Positions 21,598 through 28,786 of a stretch of 64,000 nucleotides of DNA are shown here, one piece after another. The translations under genes and the position numbers were made by a program. The notes beneath the pieces were generated by a model that had not been told where the DNA came from, ran no database searches, and was given only the letters and a program-made list of their open reading frames with translations. The stretch is from Limnohabitans sp. 103DPR2 (GTDB lineage Bacteria > Pseudomonadota > Gammaproteobacteria > Burkholderiales > Burkholderiaceae_C). The number at the start of each line of letters is the position of its first letter. Position 1 is the stretch's first letter. Where the stretch lies: the NCBI RefSeq assembly GCF_001412575.1, contig NZ_CP011834.1, forward strand, positions 1,798,001 through 1,862,000. Direction: 5' to 3'.

Positions 21598-22833
21598 ATG
21601 ATGCAAACGCGACGACAAGCCATTTTGCAGTCATTGAGTGCCGGCGCATTTGCGCTACAGGGTCTGCATGCCATGGCCGCAGATGAAGACCCCAAAGGTC
21701 GCTTGGTGCTTGTCTTTTTGCGAGGTGCTTACGATGGTCTGTCCATGTTGGTGCCCCATGGCGATCCACGCTACGCGCAAATCAGACCTACCATTGGCAT
21801 TCCCAAACCCGATGGCTCTCTCCAATCCGCTTTGACATTGGACGACACCTTTAGCTTGCATCCAGCATGTTCTGGACTGCTGCCACTTTGGCAGCAAGGT
21901 GTTTTGGCTGCCATCCCTTGCGCCGGATCACCTGACCCAAGTCGTTCGCACTTTGATGCGCAATACCATTGGGAAACTGGCAAGCCTGGTTCTAGTTCAC
22001 CTTCTGCGGGCTGGCTCAATGTGGTGTCAGGCATGTTGGGGGAGGGTCATGCCCTGCGTGCAATGGGTGTCGGTGAAAGCGGCCCCAAAATTTTGTCAGG
22101 TCCTCATTCGGTTCAACTGGTTGGCAATGGCTTATCGGCGACTCGGCCAGGCTACCTTGCAGAATCGAAAACACGCGAAGCCATGCGGCAGTTGTATGCA
22201 GGTGATGAGAAGTTGGCCAGTACCATGATGGAGGGGGCGAACAACCGCATGGCCACCGCCGCCATGTTGAAACCAGCCAACATGGTCAATGAACAACAAG
22301 CTGCTAACAATGGTGCCGGTTCACCTCAGGGTCTGGCATTGGATGCTAAACACCTTGGGACCCTGATGCGACAAAACAGACAATTGCAGTTGGGTTTCTT
22401 GTCATCCGGTGGTTGGGATACCCACATCAACCAAGGCAGCGTCACAGGTCAATTGGCGAACAATTTGTCCAACCTGTCTAATACTTTGTTGCAGCTGCGG
22501 GCCGCTTTCAGTGAGCCCAAGGATGTGGTGATCGTGGCCAGTGAGTTTGGTCGCACCTGTGCAGAAAATGGCACGCGCGGAACTGACCATGGTCACGGCA
22601 ACGTGATGTGGCTCATGGGCAATGGCGTCAAAGGGGGGCGGTGGCATGGTCGCTGGGACGGCTTGGCGGCAGACAAGCTCAACGAGGGCCGAGACCTGCC
22701 AGTTCATCACGACTTCAGAGCCGTGTTCGCTCAAGCATTAACGCATTCTGTGGGCGTATCAAAGGGAAAAATTCAGGAAATTTTTCCAACTTATCAATGG
22801 GATTCTGCTTTGGATACGTTGTTCAAAAGCTAA
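21598..22833 (+). CDS. DUF1501 family exported protein
   Basis: A 411-residue DUF1501 (sulfatase-like fold) protein. The N-terminus (TRRQAILQSLSAGAFALQG) looks like a twin-arginine signal, which fits a family often exported folded. Visible family segments are RLVLVFLRGAYDGLSMLVPH, SHFDAQYHWETG, GGWDTHINQG and SEFGRTCAENGTRGTDHGHG. The His/Asp-rich GTDHGHG motif suggests metal binding. The start is one of two adjacent ATGs (21598 or 21601). An upstream in-frame start at 21544 lies inside the DUF1800 gene and lacks the signal layout. Its stop overlaps the convergent tannase-family gene by 4 bases. Confidence 0.88.
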   Translation: MMQTRRQAILQSLSAGAFALQGLHAMAADEDPKGRLVLVFLRGAYDGLSMLVPHGDPRYAQIRPTIGIPKPDGSLQSALTLDDTFSLHPACSGLLPLWQQGVLAAIPCAGSPDPSRSHFDAQYHWETGKPGSSSPSAGWLNVVSGMLGEGHALRAMGVGESGPKILSGPHSVQLVGNGLSATRPGYLAESKTREAMRQLYAGDEKLASTMMEGANNRMATAAMLKPANMVNEQQAANNGAGSPQGLALDAKHLGTLMRQNRQLQLGFLSSGGWDTHINQGSVTGQLANNLSNLSNTLLQLRAAFSEPKDVVIVASEFGRTCAENGTRGTDHGHGNVMWLMGNGVKGGRWHGRWDGLAADKLNEGRDLPVHHDFRAVFAQALTHSVGVSKGKIQEIFPTYQWDSALDTLFKS

Positions 22834-24566
22834 CGAACACACGCATAACTAGCGGCCAACTCTTTGTCACCCGATTGATATCTGGCAACCAATGGGTAAG
22901 GGCAAAGGGGACGCGAACGATGGCTAGGCCAATTGCTCGGGATATCAGGATTGAGACCTCCCGGATTACCAGTGCCTCTGACAGTTGCAAAGATCTGATC
23001 AGGTGCTTTCCCGTATTCCACCCAATCCACTAAGGCACTTAGGGCGTCAAATTGGTCAGTCGCGGGACCACCCCGTGAGTGTCCCATGCCTGGGATTGGG
23101 AAAAATCTTGCGAAGCGATTCGCTTGCCCGCCATGATGAACATCCAGACCACGGTACCAAGCGGCAGTGTCGTCAATGGAAAAGATAGGGTCAGCTGTAC
23201 CATGAACAACAATTATTTTTCCACCTCGCTGACGAAGTCTGTCCAATTGAGTCGCGTTGGGAGGGGACATGAAAGACATGCCACTTTCTTTGTAAACATT
23301 GTCTGTTGCAAAGATCTTTGGCATTTCTATTTCAAAATTAAAGTTCAGCGCAAAAAGTGCCGCACGCGAGGTGTCCTTTGCCAAAGTCAGGTCTGAAGAG
23401 GGTGGGGTGGAGAAAATAAATCCTACTGAAACCGGGTTACGCGCTGTCCGTACTGAGTTTCTAAATTTCCACTCCCCCCATCCCGGATGTGCAATGCCCG
23501 GGTCGTAAGGAAAACCTGGATAAAACTGTTCGCCATTGGGCAATTTGACGGGTGCATAAACAGCGTTGATCACATTTTTTTGTTCTGCACTGAGGCACGT
23601 ACCATCGCGGTTGGCTTTGCAAGTTGGTATATCTCTGTTGAGGTTAAAGGCAGAACGACAAGCTTCTGTATCTTGGACCAAGCCATCCACCATGCCATCA
23701 AGTGCATCGCATCGTTCCAAAATGGCGCTGGCAATCAATTGCCTTTCTGCCATCGGCAATGACGATTCATAGTCTGGCAAGCCATTGACGACTCGCGTTG
23801 ATGCAACAGAATCCCATCGTTTGACATGTGACAAATTGGCAACAGAGGCGCGAGGCATGTAGATGCCTGGTGCGTTGGCCAAAATGCCATCGTAATGCTC
23901 TGGATATCGAGACGCTGCAACAAGGGCTTGGCGGCCACCATTCGAAGTACCTGCGATGTAGGAGCGATCAGGCTCTTTGCCGTAAGCTGCTTTGATCAAG
24001 GCCTTTGCCATGGGAGTCAAGGAACCAATGGCTTGATAGCCATAGTCTAGGCGAGCTTGTGGGTCACGTCCAAAGAGTGGATTTTGTGACGCATTGTGTC
24101 CGGCATCGGAGCTGATGACTGCAAATCCCAGTTGCAGTCCATTGCGTAAGACGCCGCCGCTTCCCAAGGATGCGCCGCCATCGGCTGTCACGATGAACCC
24201 ATCGGTACCACCATTGGCTTGGTAGAGGAAACGGCCACGCCAATCGATGGGAAGACGCATTTCAAAACCAATGGCATAGGTTTCGCCATCGATTGAACTG
24301 ATGCGACGGTTCATTTGTCCCGACACCAGACAATGCTCAGAAACGGGCTGTCCAGCGTTGGTGAGGCCCCCCGAGGCAACCATCCGAGCGGACGTGATGG
24401 CAGTATGGGGGTAGTTAAATTTGCTTAATTGATCGCACTGGTTTAGTAAAGTTGATGCTGCAGGTTTTAATTGAATCGAAGAATCTCCAGCCTTCAGTAA
24501 AGTGCACGCGGACAAAATGGTGCAAGAAAGCACCGTGACGATACTGAATTTGAAAGTCATTTGCAT
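22830..24566 (-). CDS. Tannase/feruloyl-esterase family lipoprotein
   Basis: A 578-residue alpha/beta hydrolase of the tannase/feruloyl esterase B family, expected to cleave phenolic or other carboxylic esters outside the cytoplasm. A lipobox (LSAC, C21) ends the signal sequence, so it is probably a lipoprotein. The catalytic triad reads as S208 (GTSNGGRQ), D459 (HGTADP) and H496 (GMGHS). In characterised members the Ser and His are each preceded or followed by Cys (CS...HC) that form a disulfide. Here the equivalents are T207 and S497, so that disulfide is missing. The gene stands alone on the minus strand, so regulation cannot be inferred. The ATG at 24566 is used; an ATG two codons later is equally possible. 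Confidence 0.85.
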   Translation of the reverse strand: MQMTFKFSIVTVLSCTILSACTLLKAGDSSIQLKPAASTLLNQCDQLSKFNYPHTAITSARMVASGGLTNAGQPVSEHCLVSGQMNRRISSIDGETYAIGFEMRLPIDWRGRFLYQANGGTDGFIVTADGGASLGSGGVLRNGLQLGFAVISSDAGHNASQNPLFGRDPQARLDYGYQAIGSLTPMAKALIKAAYGKEPDRSYIAGTSNGGRQALVAASRYPEHYDGILANAPGIYMPRASVANLSHVKRWDSVASTRVVNGLPDYESSLPMAERQLIASAILERCDALDGMVDGLVQDTEACRSAFNLNRDIPTCKANRDGTCLSAEQKNVINAVYAPVKLPNGEQFYPGFPYDPGIAHPGWGEWKFRNSVRTARNPVSVGFIFSTPPSSDLTLAKDTSRAALFALNFNFEIEMPKIFATDNVYKESGMSFMSPPNATQLDRLRQRGGKIIVVHGTADPIFSIDDTAAWYRGLDVHHGGQANRFARFFPIPGMGHSRGGPATDQFDALSALVDWVEYGKAPDQIFATVRGTGNPGGLNPDIPSNWPSHRSRPLCPYPLVARYQSGDKELAASYACVR

Positions 24567-24697
24567 CTTTCATGAAGGAGAACGTGATTGAAGGGCACTC
24601 GTTTGGTTCAACCATCATCGTTAATCCGAGTCAGAATTTGGTTTAATGCAGAAAATAACAAGTGGCGGTTTATTTCGGTGTTCAATGTGCGCCATCT

Positions 24698-24898
24698 TCA
24701 TTGAAAATAGCACCACAATCCGTAACATTTGCCTGAAAACCACTCAATCGCAACATCGATCAAAACCGTGAACAGAAAAAATGGCAACCCAAAATACACA
24801 GCAGCCCAAAATCCGGCCTGCCAGGTAGGACGTGCTTCTTTCAGTTTGTGGCCCATCACAACTTGGGCACGGCGTTTTTCAAGGAATTTCTTCAACAT
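24698..24898 (-). CDS. Small membrane protein, unknown
   Basis: A 66-residue reading frame of unrecognised family. It begins with a basic amphipathic segment (MLKKFLEKRRAQVVMGHKLK). One hydrophobic stretch follows at about residues 28-50 (AGFWAAVYFGLPFFLFTVLIDV), then a short tail with two Cys. The layout, short basic N-terminus then a membrane helix, is protein-like rather than random. It fills an otherwise empty divergent interval and starts 39 bases from the FemAB-like gene on the other strand. No function is proposed. Confidence 0.55.
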   Translation of the reverse strand: MLKKFLEKRRAQVVMGHKLKEARPTWQAGFWAAVYFGLPFFLFTVLIDVAIEWFSGKCYGLWCYFQ

Positions 24899-24937
24899 GA
24901 CTCAGTCCGTCTCTGCGCAACATGCAGGAGTGTGCCA

Positions 24938-25858
24938 ATGATAGTCCATTGGGATGGTCACGATATCGCGACATGGGATGCGGTCCACACATCCGCCGCT
25001 GCTGCACTGCAACAAGATTGGGCCTACGGTTCAAGTTTGGCGATGTTGGGCGTTCCTGTGCTGCGTGCGCGTGTTCTTCGTGATGGCCAGCAGATCGCCC
25101 AAGCGCAATTCATTGTTCGCAAATGGGGCAGCTTAGGGGCCATGGCGCTTTGCACGCGGGGGCCTGTTTGGTCCCATCCCTTGGCGCCCAAAGAAGAAGC
25201 CCAAGTTTATGCTGCGATGAAAAAGTCATTGCCACTTTCTGGCATTCGTTTCATGGCGATCACACCTGAAGTGGCGCAAGGCGAGCCGCATGGTTTAAAT
25301 CCCATGCGCCGAATCATGTCAGGCATGTCCACGGTCATGTTGGACATTACACCCTCGCTTGAAGAATTGCGCGCTCAGCTTGATCGCCGGTGGCGCCACC
25401 GATTGGTCGGTGGAGAAAACAGTGAAATGGTAGTCCATCGAGTTGGCACCAATGCAGGTCAGTATCGTTGGTTGCTGGATGCAGAAATGAAGCAGCGCGC
25501 AGACAAAAAACTAGATGGCTTGCCCGTTCAGTTCTTTGACCTTTACGTTGACTCACGCAAGCAGCCTGCCAAGAACATTTTGACCTTAAGGGCCGATGTG
25601 GGTCGCGACCGCATCGCAGCCATGATGTTTTTAATTCATGGCGAAGCGGCCACCTATCAAGTGGGATGGACGTCAGACAAAGGACGTGACTTGCATGCGC
25701 ACAATTTGATTTTGTGGAAAGGCATTGAATCCCTGAAAGAAAGAGGCATTCGCATGCTTGACTTGGGCGGCGTCAACACCATTCGAAGTGCTGGCATTGC
25801 ACGTTTCAAAATGAGCACGGGTGGCAAGGTTCTTACATTGGCTGGAACATACATCTGA
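24938..25858 (+). CDS. FemAB-like GNAT-fold protein
   Basis: A 306-residue protein that resembles FemA/FemB-like acyl transferases with two GNAT folds. The C-terminal part carries the family pattern LDLGGVNT followed by GIARFKMSTGG. FemAB proteins use aminoacyl-tRNA to add residues to peptidoglycan in Firmicutes. In proteobacteria the substrates are usually unknown. The ATG at 24938 is chosen because CAGGAG lies 7 bases upstream; an earlier in-frame start at 24848 overlaps the divergent small gene. It opens a five-gene operon with an LD-carboxypeptidase, which makes a cell-wall-related role plausible but unproven. Confidence 0.75.
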   Translation: MIVHWDGHDIATWDAVHTSAAAALQQDWAYGSSLAMLGVPVLRARVLRDGQQIAQAQFIVRKWGSLGAMALCTRGPVWSHPLAPKEEAQVYAAMKKSLPLSGIRFMAITPEVAQGEPHGLNPMRRIMSGMSTVMLDITPSLEELRAQLDRRWRHRLVGGENSEMVVHRVGTNAGQYRWLLDAEMKQRADKKLDGLPVQFFDLYVDSRKQPAKNILTLRADVGRDRIAAMMFLIHGEAATYQVGWTSDKGRDLHAHNLILWKGIESLKERGIRMLDLGGVNTIRSAGIARFKMSTGGKVLTLAGTYI

Positions 25859-25872
25859 AAAGGTATCAGACC

Positions 25873-26502
25873 ATGTACCTGCCCAAGCAATTTGATCACC
25901 CCTCCCATGCACGAACCATCATTCGTGAGAATCCATTTGCCAGTTTGATTTCAAACGATGACGATGGTTTCCCGTTTGTGACGCACCTTCCCATCAAGTT
26001 GCAACCCAGCACCACCGATGAGAACGATGTATCAAGCGACTTGCTACTGGGACATGTGGCCAAGGGCAATCCACATGCCAATTATTTGAAGCAACGCCCT
26101 GACGTTTTATTGGTCTTCATGGGGCCTCATGCTTACATGTCACCGTCTGTTTACCCCGATTTGGTTCGAGTACCCACTTGGAGCTATCTGGCCGTGCATG
26201 TCAAAGCGCAAGTTCGTATGTTGGAAGGTGAAGAAGCCAAAGATGGCATCCTGAAACAACTGATTTCAGACCATGAACCTTCCTACGCGCAACAGTGGCG
26301 ACAATTGCCCAGCAGCTACACAGAACCCATGCTGAATGCCATCGTGGCCTTTGAAATGCGCGTCTTGAAGATTCAAACCAAAGTTAAACTGAATCAACAC
26401 CGTCCCGAATCTCATGCTGCAATGCATACCGCCTACGAGGCTGGCAACCCGTCTGAAAAAGAATTGGCCCTTTGGATGCGTCGTCTTGGAATGGTGGCAT
26501 GA
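25873..26502 (+). CDS. PaiB-type FMN-binding split-barrel protein
   Basis: A 209-residue protein of the PaiB family (annotated elsewhere as FMN-binding negative transcriptional regulator). The N-terminus MYLPKQFDHPSHARTIIREN and the FASLISNDDDGFPFVTHLPI strand pair are typical of the flavin-binding split barrel. The segment YPDLVRVPTWSYLAVHVKA near residue 95 is the family hallmark. In Bacillus PaiB is linked to repression of sporulation and degradative genes; a direct DNA-binding role here is doubtful. It follows the FemAB-like gene by 14 bases and overlaps the tadA fusion by 4 bases. Confidence 0.88.
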   Translation: MYLPKQFDHPSHARTIIRENPFASLISNDDDGFPFVTHLPIKLQPSTTDENDVSSDLLLGHVAKGNPHANYLKQRPDVLLVFMGPHAYMSPSVYPDLVRVPTWSYLAVHVKAQVRMLEGEEAKDGILKQLISDHEPSYAQQWRQLPSSYTEPMLNAIVAFEMRVLKIQTKVKLNQHRPESHAAMHTAYEAGNPSEKELALWMRRLGMVA

Positions 26503-27881
26503 CCACTGACCTGCAATGGATGCAAGAAGCCATTCAATTGGCGCAACAAGCAGGGCAAGCAGGGGAGGTGCCTGTTGGCGCTGTGGTGGTTCAAAACGGT
26601 GCGATTGTGGGTCGTGGCCGCAACGGCCCCGTAGGCTCTAAGGATCCAACCGCACACGCTGAAGTAATGGCCTTAAGGGATGCAGCCCACACACTCGGCA
26701 ACTATCGATTGGAAAACTGCACGCTGTATGTCACTCTAGAGCCTTGCACCATGTGCGCTGGTGCCATTGTGAACGCTCGACTGGCGCGCGTAGTTTATGG
26801 TGCTTCTGAACCTCGAACAGGTGCGGCCGGTTCCATCTTAGACGTCTTTGCCAACGCCACGATCAATCATCAAACACAAGTGACACGGGGTGTTTTGGCA
26901 AACGAGTGTCGTCTGCTCATGCAGCAGTTTTTCAAACCTAAACGCTTGAACAGCAACCCCTTAAGAGATGACGCACTCAGGCCTGCGGATGAATGGTTTG
27001 AAGGTTTGACCGATTACCCGTGGCAAGCACATTACCTTTCCGATTTACCCGCCTTGGGTGGACTGAGACTTCACTATTTGGATGAAAACCAAAGCCAGCC
27101 CCATGGCCATCAACTGACTTACCTGTGCTTGCACGGCAATCCAGCTTGGAGTTATTTGTACCGCAAGATGATCCCTGTTTTCACATCGTATGGTCATCGT
27201 GTTGTGGCACCGGACCTGATCGGGTATGGCAAGAGTGACAAGTTGAAAAAATCATCTGCACATACATTTGACTTTCATCGACAAATTTTGATTGAATTCA
27301 TTGAGCGCTTAGACCTTCGCAACATCGTGTTGGTGGTCCAAGATTGGGGCGGTATTCTGGGTCTCACATTGCCCATGGTCATGCCCGAGCGCTTTTCGGG
27401 TTTGCTGGTCATGAACACCATCTTGACCACCGGCGAAGAACCGTTGTCAGAAGGTTTCTTGAGTTGGCGTGCTTGGTGCAAAGCCAACCCAGACTTTGAT
27501 GTTGGCAAACTTTTGGGGCGAGGCAATCGACACTTGTCTGCCAGCGAAATATCAGCCTACAACCGTCCCTTTACTGACAAAGGCCACAGAGCTGCATTGC
27601 ATGCTTTCCCGCCCATGGTGCCAGAACATGTCGACAGCCCTGGTGCCAGCATTGCACGCCAAGCTGCTGAGTTTTGGCAACATCAATGGCAAGGACAATC
27701 ATTGATGGCCATCGGCATGCAAGATCCTGTATTGGGTGAATCCGTCATGCGTGCTCTGCGCCAGAAGATTCGAAATTGCCCCGAGCCCATGCTGTTGCCA
27801 GAAGCAGGGCATTTCGTTCAAGAACATGGACAATCCATTGCTGAAGCTGCTGTTCAGCTTTTCAAATATAACAAGACATGA
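26499..27881 (+). CDS. tadA: TadA tRNA adenosine deaminase fused to a haloalkane dehalogenase domain
   Basis: A single 460-residue open frame joins two enzymes. Residues 1-150 are TadA, which deaminates A34 to inosine in tRNA-Arg(ACG). The zinc motif is H53-A-E55 with P82-C83-X2-C86 (TLEPCTMC). Residues about 165-460 are an alpha/beta hydrolase very like DhlA-type (HLD-I) haloalkane dehalogenases. It has the nucleophile D282 in VVQDWGG, halide-binding W283 and W323 (GFLSW), the acid D409 in MAIGMQDP, and H438 in GHFVQEHG. N214 (HGNPAW) replaces the Glu of DhlA. No stop or frameshift separates the halves. The start ATG at 26499 overlaps the PaiB stop; ldcA overlaps the 3' end. Dehalogenase activity is inferred from residues only; another ester or epoxide substrate is possible. 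Confidence 0.9.
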   Translation: MTTDLQWMQEAIQLAQQAGQAGEVPVGAVVVQNGAIVGRGRNGPVGSKDPTAHAEVMALRDAAHTLGNYRLENCTLYVTLEPCTMCAGAIVNARLARVVYGASEPRTGAAGSILDVFANATINHQTQVTRGVLANECRLLMQQFFKPKRLNSNPLRDDALRPADEWFEGLTDYPWQAHYLSDLPALGGLRLHYLDENQSQPHGHQLTYLCLHGNPAWSYLYRKMIPVFTSYGHRVVAPDLIGYGKSDKLKKSSAHTFDFHRQILIEFIERLDLRNIVLVVQDWGGILGLTLPMVMPERFSGLLVMNTILTTGEEPLSEGFLSWRAWCKANPDFDVGKLLGRGNRHLSASEISAYNRPFTDKGHRAALHAFPPMVPEHVDSPGASIARQAAEFWQHQWQGQSLMAIGMQDPVLGESVMRALRQKIRNCPEPMLLPEAGHFVQEHGQSIAEAAVQLFKYNKT

Positions 27882-28786
27882 GCCACATCTACATTTTTTC
27901 ACCGTCCAGTGCGGTTCGCGACAAAGCAGCATTCAAGAGAGGTGTGAAGCGCCTTCAAGCACAAGGTCATCAAGTCGACATTGATGCAGATGCGCTGAGC
28001 AGCAGCATGCGCTTTGCGGGTGATGATGAAACACGCCTCAACGCCATTACGCGTGCGGCGGCCAGTGGCGCTGACATTGCCATGATTTCTCGGGGTGGTT
28101 ATGGGCTTACAAGACTTCTAACGCAGCTGCCCTATAAGGCCATCGCCAAGGCCATCGACAAAGGCACGCAGTTTGTCGGTTTGAGCGACTTCACAGCCTT
28201 CCAATTGGCTGTCTATGCCAAAACGCAGCGAATTACATGGCAAGGCCCTGCCTTGGGTGAAGACTTTGGGCCAGAGCATGAGCCCGATGACATCATGCAA
28301 GCTTGTTTTGATGATTTGTGTTTGGAACAAGGGGAGGGCACCGGCTGGCGATTTCCTGCCGATGAGCTCACCAAACCTGTCAAAGTCAACAATGCCGATT
28401 TGTGGGGTGGCAATTTAGCGGTCCTTACCTCCTTGTTGGGCACACCTTATTTCCCCACCGTTAAAGGCGGTGTTTTGTTTTTAGAAGATGTGGGCGAACA
28501 TCCATACAAAGTTGAGCGCATGCTGACGCAGTTGTTCAATGCGGGTGTACTTCAGCAGCAGAAGGCCATTGTGTTTGGACAATTCACCGCCTACAAATTG
28601 GTCTCACACGACAAAGGTTTTAAATTGAAAACAGTGATAGACCGCTTGCGTTTGCAATTGAAGATTCCCGTTTTGACAGGCTTGCCTTTTGGCCACGTGC
28701 CCACCAAAGTCCTCTTGCCCATCGGTGCCAAAGTTGATTTGGCCACGGAAGGACGCGATGCCTTCTTGGTTTGGGGACACATCTGA
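27878..28786 (+). CDS. ldcA: Muramoyltetrapeptide LD-carboxypeptidase (peptidase S66)
   Basis: A 302-residue cytoplasmic peptidase that trims the terminal D-Ala from recycled murein tetrapeptides. Family motifs are SRGGYGLTRLL (about residue 72), the nucleophile Ser in FVGLSDFTAFQ (about residue 97), a Glu in LFLEDVGEHPYKVERM, and a His in GLPFGHVPTKVLLPIGA near the C-terminus. The length is normal. It overlaps the tadA fusion by 4 bases (ATGA) and shares one base with the next gene (TGATG), so translation is coupled along the operon. Confidence 0.93.
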   Translation: MSHIYIFSPSSAVRDKAAFKRGVKRLQAQGHQVDIDADALSSSMRFAGDDETRLNAITRAAASGADIAMISRGGYGLTRLLTQLPYKAIAKAIDKGTQFVGLSDFTAFQLAVYAKTQRITWQGPALGEDFGPEHEPDDIMQACFDDLCLEQGEGTGWRFPADELTKPVKVNNADLWGGNLAVLTSLLGTPYFPTVKGGVLFLEDVGEHPYKVERMLTQLFNAGVLQQQKAIVFGQFTAYKLVSHDKGFKLKTVIDRLRLQLKIPVLTGLPFGHVPTKVLLPIGAKVDLATEGRDAFLVWGHI

